Below are positions 17,461-26,795 of a stretch of DNA of 64,000 nucleotides, piece after piece. Made by a program: the position numbers and the translations under genes. Position 1 is the first letter of the stretch, and each line of letters starts with the position of its first letter. The stretch spans positions 124,001 through 188,000 of the forward strand of contig NZ_JAILWA010000001.1 of NCBI RefSeq assembly GCF_025699255.1. The letters are read 5' to 3'. The notes below the pieces were generated by a model. That model had not been told where the DNA came from. It searched no databases and saw only the letters and a list, made by a program, of their open reading frames with translations. Origin of the DNA: Nitrosopumilus sp. Lineage in GTDB: Archaea > Thermoproteota > Nitrososphaeria > Nitrososphaerales > Nitrosopumilaceae.

Positions 17461-17694
17461 ATGTCAAAAATAGAGGCATACGATATCAAAGTAAGGAAAA
17501 AAGTACTCATGAAAAATCCACAACCATATAAGATGAAAAATGGATCATGGGCACTGAAAGGAACTAGCACCGAAACAGGAATTAATCTATTCAAAATTGT
17601 GGGCAGGCAAAAACCAACAATTAGCCAATCAAGATTTGAGGCAATCAAGGATTTGTTTACCAGCAGACAATGTGAATGTGATAAAATATGCTAG
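17461..17694 (+). CDS. DUF5679-like protein lacking its zinc cysteines
   Basis: 77 residues from ATG 17461 (TTG 17446 possible). KVRKKVLMKNP followed by KNGSWALKGTSTETGINLFK matches DUF5679, whose members have two CxxC pairs at AYCVKCRKKV and GTCPVCG. Here those positions are D, V, S and E, so the ordinary zinc ribbon is gone, while a different CECDKIC cluster sits at the C-terminus. Confidence 0.6.
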   Translation: MSKIEAYDIKVRKKVLMKNPQPYKMKNGSWALKGTSTETGINLFKIVGRQKPTISQSRFEAIKDLFTSRQCECDKIC

Positions 17695-17800
17695 TTGTAT
17701 TTTTATTTTATCTAGAGATTTTGCATATTATCAAATTCATGGCAACATCATAAATCAATGAATTAGAAAACATTAATTTGATATTTTTTTACAATTATTT

Positions 17801-18268
17801 ATGTCCCTAGAGATCGATTGGAAGAACAATTTCTATGGAATTTCTTGGGCATATGAAAAAGACAGATTGGTAGTATCCACAGTGTTTGAAGATAAAAAAG
17901 AGGCAATAGCCATTGCCAGAGACATAGAAGATTGGAGTGATAAATTTACCAGATTGACAATTATTGAAAAAGATAATGATGAATTTGCAATTTGTGTTTA
18001 CCAAGATCCGTTGGTTTCAAAAAATGACAGACATTTAGGATTATTCAGAACAGGTATGAGACAGAGTGGTGGATATGAACAAGCAAAACCAATGATGGAG
18101 GAAAAATCACCACTATTGCAAATTGCATATGCTGCAGATGTCAGAGATATGAATACATATGAACAAATTTCACGACTAGTTCCAATGCGTAAATGTAGAA
18201 TTATTGCAGAAAAAGATTTGAAAAAGCAAGAATACTATTATGAAAAACTAGCAAATTCTCAGAATTAA
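17801..18268 (+). CDS. Hypothetical protein
   Basis: 155 residues, ATG 17801. Mixed alpha/beta pattern (YGISWAYEKDRLVVSTVFED, then LTIIEKDNDEFAICVYQDP), without known motif. Charged, cytoplasmic. No operon partner. Confidence 0.65.
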   Translation: MSLEIDWKNNFYGISWAYEKDRLVVSTVFEDKKEAIAIARDIEDWSDKFTRLTIIEKDNDEFAICVYQDPLVSKNDRHLGLFRTGMRQSGGYEQAKPMMEEKSPLLQIAYAADVRDMNTYEQISRLVPMRKCRIIAEKDLKKQEYYYEKLANSQN

Positions 18269-18437
18269 GAAAAAGGTGAGATTCAAAAACAAATCTAGGA
18301 TTTGAATCATCACCAGGTATGGTCGGGTATCAATCATATTCCAAATTCAATATAAAGAATCACTACTCATTGCTACTGAGAAATTATACTGACAAATCGT
18401 TCATTGATATTAAATAGAAATTTTACCAGGATATTTT

Positions 18438-18509
18438 ATGCAAGATAACAATAATCAAACAAACTGGGAAGAAGCAATCGGTCTTTCTTGGCTGATATCA
18501 GATGATTAA
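18438..18509 (+). CDS. Possible 23-residue peptide
   Basis: ATG 18438 opens MQDNNNQTNWEEAIGLSWLI ending SDD. A TATA-like ATTAAATA at 18409-18416 is centred 26 bp upstream, which is the main support. The rest of 18269-18655 contains only this and a hairpin. Confidence 0.35.
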   Translation: MQDNNNQTNWEEAIGLSWLISDD

Positions 18510-18583
18510 AATGTCAAGTTTTAATTCAATTTGCAGCCCAAATTGTTGGTGTAAACTGAATAAAATAGCAGATACCACCGACC

Positions 18584-18616
18584 AGCCTTTGAAATATCTA
18601 AGGCTTTAATTTTTTA
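18584..18616 (+). terminator. Hairpin followed by T-run
   Basis: AGCCTT (18584-18589) pairs with AAGGCT (18600-18605) over a 10-nt loop, followed by TTAATTTTTT. It would end a transcript coming from the 23-residue frame. A GGTG/CACC pairing just upstream may extend the structure. Confidence 0.4.
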
Positions 18617-18655
18617 ATTCACAATATTCATAAAGTAATATTTTTGTCTGGATGT

Positions 18656-19702
18656 ATGAAATTAACAGTAAAATTTGTTCTAATTGTTTTAATCATATCA
18701 TTATTTGGAAGTGTTTTAGAGATTTGGGGCGGGAGTTGGGATATTACTAGCCACGCAATTGGCGCCCCTGAATCATTTTTCACACCGCCACATGCTGTTT
18801 TGTATTCTGGAGTAGGCATTTCATTAATTGCGGCAATTGCATCCTTAGGCATCATTAGTAGAGATAAAGAATTACGCCAAAAATCATTTTCTTTAGGTTT
18901 AAAATTAGTTTTTGTTGGGAGTATAATTCAAGTTATTGCAGGTCCAGGAGATTATTTGTGGCACGAACTCTTTGGAACTGACGGATTACTTAGTCCAACT
19001 CACTTGACATTGATTACAGGAATTTTAATTCAATCAGTAGGGATCATTATGGGATTAACTAGATTAATTCCATATAATTTCAAAGCAGTGAAACCTGCAT
19101 TAACTGTAGGATTTTCAGCACTGTGGTTTATTGTAATAGCGTTTACGTTTCAATTTGGGCTGCCAATATCAAACGGAGAAACAATAAACTGGAATCCAGA
19201 TCCTTATGTAGGTGCAGCAATTCTGGGTATAACAATACCATTTTTTGGTACACTAATTTTCTGGGGAGCAGCAAAATCTATGAAAAAATTTGGGTGGGTC
19301 AGTGCATCAATTGCAGGATTGTTAATTCTAAATGTTACAGCAAATGTAATTCCAAATAATGCACTGTGGGGATTTTTACCATGGTTTGCAATACCAATGA
19401 GTGTATCGCTTGTGGCGGATGCAATAATGAATGATAAAATTAAACTTGGTAAATATGGAGAGGAGATAAGTGGAGGATTAGTAGGAACAGTTTTTCTAAT
19501 ATGTAGTATGCCACTGATAGGAATGGCCTATATCCAATTTTATGTATTCAGTGGAGTTTCAGGATATACTTTGTTACCAGAATTTTCAGAAACTCTAGCA
19601 ATGATTTTAGGATTAATGGGTATTTCAGGAGCAGCCATTGGAATTATCGCTGTAAAAATGGCAAGAAAAAAAATATCCATACCTGTTGAATCTACAATCT
19701 AG
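18656..19702 (+). CDS. Multi-pass membrane protein with duplicated W/H motifs
   Basis: About 348 residues from ATG 18656 (TTG 18644 possible), 8-10 membrane helices. Two related motifs: GGSWDITSHAIG with FFTPPHAVLYSG, and GDYLWHELFG with SPTHLTLITG. The repeated Asp/His and Pro-x-His pattern in membrane segments suggests an internal duplication and possible metal or proton handling. No family named with confidence. Confidence 0.75.
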   Translation: MKLTVKFVLIVLIISLFGSVLEIWGGSWDITSHAIGAPESFFTPPHAVLYSGVGISLIAAIASLGIISRDKELRQKSFSLGLKLVFVGSIIQVIAGPGDYLWHELFGTDGLLSPTHLTLITGILIQSVGIIMGLTRLIPYNFKAVKPALTVGFSALWFIVIAFTFQFGLPISNGETINWNPDPYVGAAILGITIPFFGTLIFWGAAKSMKKFGWVSASIAGLLILNVTANVIPNNALWGFLPWFAIPMSVSLVADAIMNDKIKLGKYGEEISGGLVGTVFLICSMPLIGMAYIQFYVFSGVSGYTLLPEFSETLAMILGLMGISGAAIGIIAVKMARKKISIPVESTI

Positions 19703-19740
19703 AATTCAAAGATTAAATTCTATTTCATCATAATTTCATT

Positions 19741-19899
19741 ATGCATTGTGATGATAAACGCACACTACATGTATTAAAAAAAGAGATTGAAAAATCTTGG
19801 AAATTGCTTGAGAATTCAGGATTTACTGATCAACAATTATTAGAAGATTTCAACAATACAATTACAGCATATTTTGATTGTAAATCATCATCAGAATAG
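19741..19899 (+). CDS. 52-residue hypothetical protein
   Basis: ATG 19741 opens MHCDDKRTLHVLKKEIEKSW; the rest is helical with a second Cys near the end. A TATA-like GATTAAATTC at 19710-19719 lies 26 bp upstream, so a leaderless gene is well supported. Function unknown. Confidence 0.55.
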   Translation: MHCDDKRTLHVLKKEIEKSWKLLENSGFTDQQLLEDFNNTITAYFDCKSSSE

Positions 19900-19956
19900 A
19901 AATCAAATATGATTTTCTGGATAGAGCTTAAGTATCATTTTAACATAATTAAGTAG

Positions 19957-20349
19957 ATGAACTATGAAAATCTCTTAAAGAGAATTATGGATTCGGATGT
20001 CAACATAAGACATAGTATTATCACAGACAATGAAGGAAATATCTTAGCTACAAGTCACAGAGAAGGGATTACAAATTATCTATCTCCAGAGGAAACAGCT
20101 GCATCCTTGAAAAGAGCATCAGTAGCATGGAAAGGAAGAAACGAATTGGCTCCAAAGATAGGTCATGGATTGTATGCAGTAGCAACATTTGAGAAAATTA
20201 CCAGAATGACATTTCCATTAGGGGACAATAATTTGATATTTGTTAGCATGGGTTCTGATGCAGTGAGAACAGATTTACATGAAGGAGGTCAAAAACAGAT
20301 TATTGAACACGTCCTGAACATTTTGAGTAAAGATCCTACAAAGCAATAA
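19957..20349 (+). CDS. Profilin/roadblock-like small protein (DUF6659 type)
   Basis: 130 residues. The pattern IRHSIITDNEGNILATSHRE followed later by FPLGDNNLIFVSM resembles roadblock/profilin-like folds and the thaumarchaeal DUF6659 proteins; another copy lies at 50574. A sensory or scaffolding role is a guess. Confidence 0.65.
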   Translation: MNYENLLKRIMDSDVNIRHSIITDNEGNILATSHREGITNYLSPEETAASLKRASVAWKGRNELAPKIGHGLYAVATFEKITRMTFPLGDNNLIFVSMGSDAVRTDLHEGGQKQIIEHVLNILSKDPTKQ

Positions 20350-20415
20350 TCTAAAAATTGATTTTAAGAATATTATAAATTTGAATCAAGAGGAGTCAAA
20401 ATATCTAAATTGACA

Positions 20416-20541
20416 ATGGTTGAACATACCAAAGAATGCAAGTATAGAATGGACAATGATATGCCACATACTAATTGCTATTGTCAATGCCATAAAATCA
20501 TCATGGCAGAATCTTCAAAACTTGAATCAAGGACTTTTTGA
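20416..20541 (+). CDS. Cys/His zinc microprotein
   Basis: 41 residues from ATG 20416: H4, C8, then HTNCYCQCH gives H18, C21, C23, C25 and H26. Enough ligands for one zinc. It overlaps the convergent gene's end by 15 bp. Confidence 0.55.
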   Translation: MVEHTKECKYRMDNDMPHTNCYCQCHKIIMAESSKLESRTF

Positions 20542-20754
20542 TTCAGGCTCAAAATTGTCAATAATCTCAGTAACACTAGCAAGAATGGTCTCTTTGATTT
20601 TCTCTTGACTCATTCCAGATTTATGCATTAATTTCATTTGATCCATTAAGGAGAAATGAACTCGACCTTGAAGATAATCAACTAGTCCAAATCCTTGTTT
20701 TGGAAATTCAGTGACAAAAATATCATGTTCTGAAAATTCATCGACATCATTCAT
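20527..20754 (-). CDS. Hypothetical protein
   Basis: 75 residues from ATG 20754. The middle part (FSLMDQMKLMHKSGMSQEKI) suggests an amphipathic helical bundle. No recognised family. Confidence 0.6.
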   Translation of the reverse strand: MNDVDEFSEHDIFVTEFPKQGFGLVDYLQGRVHFSLMDQMKLMHKSGMSQEKIKETILASVTEIIDNFEPESKSP

Positions 20755-20823
20755 AAAACGACTACAGGAAAACCAGTTATAAAATTTCCAAATATTCTTT
20801 AACCCAATTAAAAATTACAACTC

Positions 20824-21174
20824 ATGACAGAATTTGTCCACAAACCATACGATAAAATCTATGTTAGAGATATGATAAAACTCAATTTAGATGATCTAAT
20901 AGGCATGATGTCATCCCTAGAGGCAGCAAATGCCTATTGGGTTGACGGAGTTTTATTTGCCAGTTTTGCTATGACTGAATCTGAAGAATTAGCAAAAAAA
21001 GAGATGCAAAATGAAATGTTTCTAGACAAAATTATTTTTGCAGCATATGAAAAATATACAAAGACAGTGAAATCATCAACAAATTTAGAGATAGGGGTAT
21101 TAAACATGCAAAAAAGTAAATTGTACAAGGATCTAATAGCGTGGTTAAAAACTCAATCAATATGGAATGAATAA
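20824..21174 (+). CDS. Hypothetical protein
   Basis: 116 residues from ATG 20824; helical with Tyr and Met-rich segments (LIGMMSSLEAANAYWVDG). Ends 4 bp before the convergent rhodanese stop. No family recognised. Confidence 0.65.
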   Translation: MTEFVHKPYDKIYVRDMIKLNLDDLIGMMSSLEAANAYWVDGVLFASFAMTESEELAKKEMQNEMFLDKIIFAAYEKYTKTVKSSTNLEIGVLNMQKSKLYKDLIAWLKTQSIWNE

Positions 21175-21178
21175 AAAA

Positions 21179-21475
21179 TTAAGATTGATTCCAAGAACCG
21201 TATCCGCCATCTAGAGTAACTGCATCGAAACCCTCCTTAATCAATTCATCAGCAGCAATATTTCCTCTATAGCCAGTACCACAATAGGTACAAATTTTCT
21301 TGTTTCTCAAATCTTCTATTTGTTTTTTCTTTGCATTTCTAATGGATAGTCCCAATGGCATATGGACAGAGTCAGATATAACTCCCCCAGATAACTCATC
21401 TGCCTCTCGGACATCAATAATGACAAAATTACTTTGTTGTATTTTTAAATCATTTGCAGTGATTTTGTTTGCCAT
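21179..21475 (-). CDS. Single-domain rhodanese
   Basis: 98 residues. FVIIDVREADELSGGVI is the rhodanese entry motif and ICTYCGTGYRGNIAADEL the active-site loop with the catalytic Cys in C-G-T-G-Y-R. It transfers sulfane sulfur in the cytosol. Stand-alone gene. Confidence 0.88.
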   Translation of the reverse strand: MANKITANDLKIQQSNFVIIDVREADELSGGVISDSVHMPLGLSIRNAKKKQIEDLRNKKICTYCGTGYRGNIAADELIKEGFDAVTLDGGYGSWNQS

Positions 21476-21561
21476 GTATTTGAAAAGACAAGGTGTAATT
21501 TATTTCTGTTTTGATGAAAGAGCAACACATGGAAGAAATCTTGAATTCAATAGATAGCAAA

Positions 21562-21733
21562 TTAGTTATCAGCAATTAGGCTTTCAAGAGACAATCCATA
21601 ATACGAATTATCCACAGGTTTTAATTTTTCTATTAATTCAGATTTTAGTAATTTGATTTCTTTTTCAGTTTTCATAATATTAAAAGAATCAGTATTTTTG
21701 ATAAACCGCTCTTTGTAAACACCATCAACCCAT
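21562..21733 (-). pseudogene. Small gene with start-proximal frameshift
   Basis: A frame of good protein texture (VDGVYKERFIKNTDSFNIMK, then KTEKEIKLLKSELIEKLK) runs to a stop at 21562 but upstream has no start codon. A TATA-like ATTTTAAAAATTAA at 21747-21760 predicts a leaderless start at ATG 21733, which reads only ATG GGT TGA. Removing one G from the GGG (CCC at 21729-21731) joins this ATG to the long frame (56 residues). If that G is real, translation may instead start at the internal ATG 21675 (37 residues). Confidence 0.45.
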
Positions 21734-21817
21734 AGTTAATAACAAATTAATTTTTAAAATTTCAATTATGAAAAATAACCAAAAACTTAAGTTTTAAGAT
21801 CATTGAGAAAATAATCA

Positions 21818-22069
21818 GTGGATGAGCCATTAGTAGAGATTTCTAAGAAGTTGATAGCGACAGATTATGAGATCGATGAAATATCAAAACAATGGACCAT
21901 ACTTAAACATGAATATCGAAGTAGTAAAGACCCTACACTTAGAGAAGAAATTAAAAAAAAATGGAATAGACTAGAAAATAAGAAGAAAAATCTGGAAATG
22001 AATCGTAGGAAAATTATTGAAAAAAAAGAAGAAATAGAATTTAAAAACAGATGGAAGGGATGGAAATGA
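21818..22069 (+). CDS. Coiled-coil protein
   Basis: 83 residues from GTG 21818. Almost wholly charged helix (EEIKKKWNRLENKKKNLEMN), a likely coiled coil. It precedes another helical protein by about 40 bp. Function unknown. Confidence 0.6.
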   Translation: MDEPLVEISKKLIATDYEIDEISKQWTILKHEYRSSKDPTLREEIKKKWNRLENKKKNLEMNRRKIIEKKEEIEFKNRWKGWK

Positions 22070-22111
22070 AAATATCAATAAGCTTAAGTTCACAGAATAT
22101 TCAAAAAATTA

Positions 22112-22783
22112 TTGAGTTTTGAGCCTAATTACAGAGCAACACTAGTAATTTTGGATGATTTTGAAGTTAACGGATTAATCCAATTCAACAAAGAATATGC
22201 AGATGAAGGTTTTTTTAATAATTTTATAAAATTTAGAAGATCATTTTCTCATTCAATAAATGAATTAATTAGTAAATTAGACACTTTTGAAACAAAAAAT
22301 AGTGAGATGATGAGTTTTATTATCTATTCAGAATTATCTTTTATCAATTCTCATCTAGAGGCCATAAAGAAATTTCTCAAAATCATCATTAATCCGACAA
22401 AAGTGGATGAAGGGCTTGAAAAAGACACAACTCTTCAACAAATGATTCAAAAAATTTGTAAAAAATTGAACTATAATCAAAAACTAGAAAATTCAATCAA
22501 AGGGTTATTTTTGCTTGATTTGAAAGATGCCATCATGCTAGAGATGTTCTTAATTGAGACAGACCATTTAATCATTTATCCAAATAACTTAAAAATGAAA
22601 AAACAGTTAGACATTAAAGATTTAGCTACTCATGTATCGCAAGCAACGGAAATTTTATCTGCAATGCTTGATTGGTCAAATGGAAAAACAAAAAAACAGA
22701 AGCCAGATGAATTAGATGGAATAGTCAGAGATTTGTCTAAGCAAGTAGAAGAACTAGATAAAAAACTTGAAAAACTTTCTTGA
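22112..22783 (+). CDS. Hypothetical helical protein
   Basis: 223 residues from TTG 22112. Mostly long helices with a C-terminal coiled coil (VRDLSKQVEELDKKLEKLS). May pair with the preceding coiled-coil protein. No known domain. Confidence 0.65.
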   Translation: MSFEPNYRATLVILDDFEVNGLIQFNKEYADEGFFNNFIKFRRSFSHSINELISKLDTFETKNSEMMSFIIYSELSFINSHLEAIKKFLKIIINPTKVDEGLEKDTTLQQMIQKICKKLNYNQKLENSIKGLFLLDLKDAIMLEMFLIETDHLIIYPNNLKMKKQLDIKDLATHVSQATEILSAMLDWSNGKTKKQKPDELDGIVRDLSKQVEELDKKLEKLS

Positions 22784-22784
22784 A

Positions 22785-23450
22785 TTAGTCCAAGTTGTTC
22801 AAATAATATTTTTCTATACGTTCCATCATAGGTTGAACATAATCATCACATGTTTTGATAAATTCTTGTCTAGTATTTTTTTCACTGCTTACTAAAATAA
22901 CTACTTGATTAATTTTTTGTCCTGTAACTTCGTGAAACATATGAGCATAGCATGTGGTCTGCAAGTAGTATTCATACATGTATTCATCAACTTGAGGTTT
23001 TCTTTTTGTTTTATAGTCTATGATAGAGAGTTCACCATTGTATTCAGCAATTAAATCACTTGTACCAGCAACTTTTAGTTTATCTGAATACATTCGTTGT
23101 TCAATACATGTGACATTTGAAATATTCTCAAGAAATGGTTTTAGATTGTGAAAATGGGCAATAGGCAATAAATCAAAGTCTTCCATGGACAAAGTATTAC
23201 TCAAGTAATCTTCAATCATTTTGTGAGATTGTGTACCAATGTCTTGAGCTTGTTTTGTAATGTATTCATGAGCGGGTTCATTTTCTTTCCACATAGCTAA
23301 ACCATTTTTTTTATGCTCAGGGGCAGTAGCAGATAGAATCGTGCTGATGGAAGGATAAATTTTATCAAATTTGGTTTGATACCAATGACCATCTTCTCTA
23401 TCCAATAATACGGGCTCACGGATCTTTAGCATTTGTGTAAAATTTGCCAC
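22785..23450 (-). CDS. PD-(D/E)XK nuclease, MGME1/RecB-like
   Basis: 221 residues. YPSISTIL, then GTQSHKMIEDYL, GTSDLIAEYNG and LSIIDYKTKRKP form the RecB-type nuclease core (His, Asp, Asp-x-Lys) most like mitochondrial genome maintenance exonuclease MGME1. It probably trims single-stranded DNA ends in repair or replication. Stops are 2 bp apart from the convergent gene. Confidence 0.82.
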   Translation of the reverse strand: MANFTQMLKIREPVLLDREDGHWYQTKFDKIYPSISTILSATAPEHKKNGLAMWKENEPAHEYITKQAQDIGTQSHKMIEDYLSNTLSMEDFDLLPIAHFHNLKPFLENISNVTCIEQRMYSDKLKVAGTSDLIAEYNGELSIIDYKTKRKPQVDEYMYEYYLQTTCYAHMFHEVTGQKINQVVILVSSEKNTRQEFIKTCDDYVQPMMERIEKYYLNNLD

Positions 23451-23498
23451 TAAAAATTGCAGTAAATTCTAGTTATTGAATGATTTGGATAATTATTA

Positions 23499-23912
23499 TC
23501 ACGTCATCATTTTTTTAAATTTATTATATTCTGATCTAGTTTTTACAAATTGATCTGTTACAATTTTTCTCAAGGAAAACAAATTTTCCATTTTTGGATT
23601 TATTATAGAAATAGATTCGTTAAAAATTACTGTATCAATGAACTCCTCATTAGGATATACAGTAAATTCTAAAAATTTTGAATCAATTTGAATTTGCAGT
23701 TTAAACCCCATCAACAATCCTAATTCATCATGTTTATTCAAAAATCCAGTCAGGTTAGCCTTCAAAGAAGGATTATTAGAAAAAGACAAATATTTTGAAT
23801 CTTGTGAATTTTCATCAATTATGCATGCAACAGGTTTTCCTTGAGTATGCAATACCACAGAATTATGAGTGAGTGCAAAATCTTCAGAATCAGGCATTTT
23901 GTCTAAGGGCAT
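23499..23912 (-). CDS. Hypothetical protein
   Basis: 137 residues from ATG 23912. Beta-rich first half (VVLHTQGKPVACIIDENSQD), then helical. Lies downstream of a tiny frame on the same strand and upstream of the MGME1-like nuclease with a 48-bp gap. No family recognised. Confidence 0.65.
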   Translation of the reverse strand: MPLDKMPDSEDFALTHNSVVLHTQGKPVACIIDENSQDSKYLSFSNNPSLKANLTGFLNKHDELGLLMGFKLQIQIDSKFLEFTVYPNEEFIDTVIFNESISIINPKMENLFSLRKIVTDQFVKTRSEYNKFKKMMT

Positions 23913-23961
23913 AGTCAGAATTCCAATGTTTAATTAATAATTTTTTCAAGAAATATGAAAA

Positions 23962-24042
23962 CTATTCTTCATCAGGCTCATTTGCCTTATCTCTAACCTT
24001 TTTCATGACACAGAATTTACTCAGAGTCTTTTTCCATCCCAT
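23962..24042 (-). CDS. Possible 26-residue basic/acidic peptide
   Basis: ATG 24042 opens MGWKKTLSKFCVMKKVRDKA and ends NEPDEE. A CTTAAG-centred A/T-rich stretch near 24066-24071 is at the right distance for a TATA box. Otherwise 23913-24128 holds nothing else. Confidence 0.35.
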   Translation of the reverse strand: MGWKKTLSKFCVMKKVRDKANEPDEE

Positions 24043-24128
24043 AATATTCAAACAAACTACAGAGTCTTAAGTGTGTTTGATAAATCCAATCAACTCATTG
24101 GTAATAATACAGTCTCATATGTTCATTA

Positions 24129-26795
24129 ATGGCAAATTTACCTCAAATCATATTAATGAAGTTCTGTTCTAACTGCGATACTAGACTCGTTCAAAGTTTT
24201 GAGGATGTAGGAGGACCTTGGATTTGCCCCAAATGTAATCCCGAAAAAATTCAAATCAAAGTTCCAACATACGGAGTAAATTATTCAGGAAGAACAAAGC
24301 AATGTTCCAAAGGATGTGGCGCAGAAATTTACTGGGATGAAGGATTCAAATCAGATAGCGGAAAATTCATTCCAATTGATTCAAGAACGGATGAACCACA
24401 CAGATGTGAGGGGTCCAGGGAATCAAGAGAATACTTTCCAGATGAAATTAAAAAATATTCAAAACCAAAAATAAAAGATCCTACACCAAGCATCCCTATA
24501 CCTCAAAATATCCTATATGATATTAATAAAATTCCAAAATCATTAATTGAAAATGACAGTATAATCAGAGAAATTGTTCAAGGACATAAAGAAGAATCAT
24601 TTGCTTTAATTCATTATGAGCGGTTAATTGCACCAGAGGCAGATAAAATCCCAATTGAATCACTAAAAGATGTTTTATCAGAAAATATCCTAAAAGGATT
24701 AGTAAAATATGGATTTACAGGATTTTTGCCATTTCAAGAAGAATCAATCAGAGAAATTCTGAAGGAAAATAATACAATCATTTCAGCACCCACAGGATCT
24801 GGAAAAACAGAAGCTTTTGCAATTCCAATTTTACAAAAAATCTCAGAAGATACAACACCAGGAGTGCACACATTGCTGATATATCCACTTAATGCTTTGA
24901 TTGATGACCAAGTTACAAAAATTAGGGATTTAATCCAAAAATGCAAACTCGGAGATAAAGTTGGAATATATTCAATTCACGGAGGTCAGAGCACAGAATA
25001 CAAGGATATGATAATATCTGATGCAAACAATAAATCTCTAATCATAGCAACAAATTTTGATTTTATCAACTATCATCTAATTTTACAAGACAAAAAATGG
25101 AACGAATTATTCAAAAATGCAAAATTGATTGTTATGGATGAAGCCCACTCCTACACGAGTTTTCACGGTTCAAATGTATATCATGTTTTAAAGAGAATGA
25201 AAAGATACATGAATAAAGTTCAGTTCATAGGCGCTTCTGCAACTTTGGATAACTCCAAAGAATTTTTTTCAAACATGTTTGATTTACCCGAAGATTCTTT
25301 TTCATGTATCAAAAGTCAGTTCAGAAGAAAACAAAATATGTACATGTTTTTCATTATGCCCAGAAAATTTAGACAACGAACCACTATGGAGATGCTATCA
25401 TCCATATGCTACAAAAATAAATCAATCCAGCTTGTGTTTAGTAATTCTCATAATGATGCAGAATTTCTTGCATCAAATGTAGAATCTGCAAATGAAGGCA
25501 TTAGAATTCAAATTCATAGAGGAGGTCTTGATCAAAGAGATAGAAAAATGTATGAATCTCAAATGAAGGCAGGGGAACTAGATGTATTATCGTGTACACC
25601 CACGCTAGAACTTGGCATTGACATTGGACATGTAGATGTAGTGATATCGGCATTCAAAAATGAATTTGATTCATTTATTCAAAGAATTGGAAGAGCTGGA
25701 AGGATGGGTCAAAAATCATATGCAATTTGTGTATTTGATCCAGATGATGCAGCGTGTCATTATTTTGCACGGCATATTGATGAATATCTAAAACAAGATC
25801 ACGTCATCCCAATAAACAAGAAAAATCCAATTATTTCAGAAAGACATGTAGAGTCTGTAGAAATTGAGAAACAAGCATCAAATGAATCAGATAAATCACA
25901 ATTTTTTGATTTTGCAAACAGCATTAACCTAAGAGGAGCATCAGGAGAAATCTCCATTTACTATAATTCAAGGAAAATTGGTACCAGAGGAGTGCCAGTA
26001 GGATATTACCAATTACATCAAAAAGCAATCTATCATTTTAACAAACAAAACTACGAAGTAAATTCTCTCATAAAATCCCAAAATGGAGCCAGAGCATATC
26101 TAGTAAGATCAAATGAGAAAGGAAAAAGAACTATTCCAGTTGTCAAAACATCACTTATTCAAACATCAGAAGGTAAAGCAATTCATAGAGAGATCAAAGT
26201 AAAATCTAAAAAAATCTCATTACGATATGGAATAATTTCACTTGATAGAACCATTACAGGGTACATGAAAGGAAACTATAATGAATCAGCAGACAAATTC
26301 GCAAGATACAATGGCAGTAATATTCCAGGATGGAGAAATTTTCATTGGAAATCAAAACATTCTTCAGTAAGCATCACGATACCGACAGAGTTTATCACAA
26401 AGACAATTTCAGATTCTAAAAGTCCAATAGTCAATGACCCCAGAATTCACACCATTGCACATATCTTAGTCAATGCAAGTAAAATTCTAACAAAATCAGA
26501 ATCAAGTGACATCGATGTGTATTATGAAAAAGGGACAATTTATCTTTATGATAATTCATCAGATGGATTTAATGGATGTAGTAAAATAATATACAAAGAA
26601 TTTGAAAAAATAATAAACACAGGATTCACTCTTTTACAAGATTGTGATTGCCCAACAGACAAATATCAAAAAGATGAAAAAGATTGGGGAGGGTGTCCAA
26701 AGTGCACATTTTCAACCAACTATTGTCAAACAAAAAATAAAGAATTAACTAAAAAGGGAGCAAAAGAGTTTTTCTCATCTTTCCAATCATTGTAG
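24129..26795 (+). CDS. MrfA/Hrq1-like DEAH helicase with zinc ribbons and DUF1998-type C-terminus
   Basis: 888 residues. N-terminal zinc sites: C13/C16 with C33/C36, and C59/C63 with H91/C93. Helicase core: Walker A APTGSGKT (220-227), DEAH 337-340, and QRIGRAGR motif VI. C-terminal CDCP then GGCPKCTFSTNYC matches the four-cysteine DUF1998 end of MrfA/Hrq1. Those proteins are 3'-5' DNA helicases in crosslink or damage repair. The two N-terminal zinc modules are additional to the usual architecture. Confidence 0.88.
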   Translation: MANLPQIILMKFCSNCDTRLVQSFEDVGGPWICPKCNPEKIQIKVPTYGVNYSGRTKQCSKGCGAEIYWDEGFKSDSGKFIPIDSRTDEPHRCEGSRESREYFPDEIKKYSKPKIKDPTPSIPIPQNILYDINKIPKSLIENDSIIREIVQGHKEESFALIHYERLIAPEADKIPIESLKDVLSENILKGLVKYGFTGFLPFQEESIREILKENNTIISAPTGSGKTEAFAIPILQKISEDTTPGVHTLLIYPLNALIDDQVTKIRDLIQKCKLGDKVGIYSIHGGQSTEYKDMIISDANNKSLIIATNFDFINYHLILQDKKWNELFKNAKLIVMDEAHSYTSFHGSNVYHVLKRMKRYMNKVQFIGASATLDNSKEFFSNMFDLPEDSFSCIKSQFRRKQNMYMFFIMPRKFRQRTTMEMLSSICYKNKSIQLVFSNSHNDAEFLASNVESANEGIRIQIHRGGLDQRDRKMYESQMKAGELDVLSCTPTLELGIDIGHVDVVISAFKNEFDSFIQRIGRAGRMGQKSYAICVFDPDDAACHYFARHIDEYLKQDHVIPINKKNPIISERHVESVEIEKQASNESDKSQFFDFANSINLRGASGEISIYYNSRKIGTRGVPVGYYQLHQKAIYHFNKQNYEVNSLIKSQNGARAYLVRSNEKGKRTIPVVKTSLIQTSEGKAIHREIKVKSKKISLRYGIISLDRTITGYMKGNYNESADKFARYNGSNIPGWRNFHWKSKHSSVSITIPTEFITKTISDSKSPIVNDPRIHTIAHILVNASKILTKSESSDIDVYYEKGTIYLYDNSSDGFNGCSKIIYKEFEKIINTGFTLLQDCDCPTDKYQKDEKDWGGCPKCTFSTNYCQTKNKELTKKGAKEFFSSFQSL

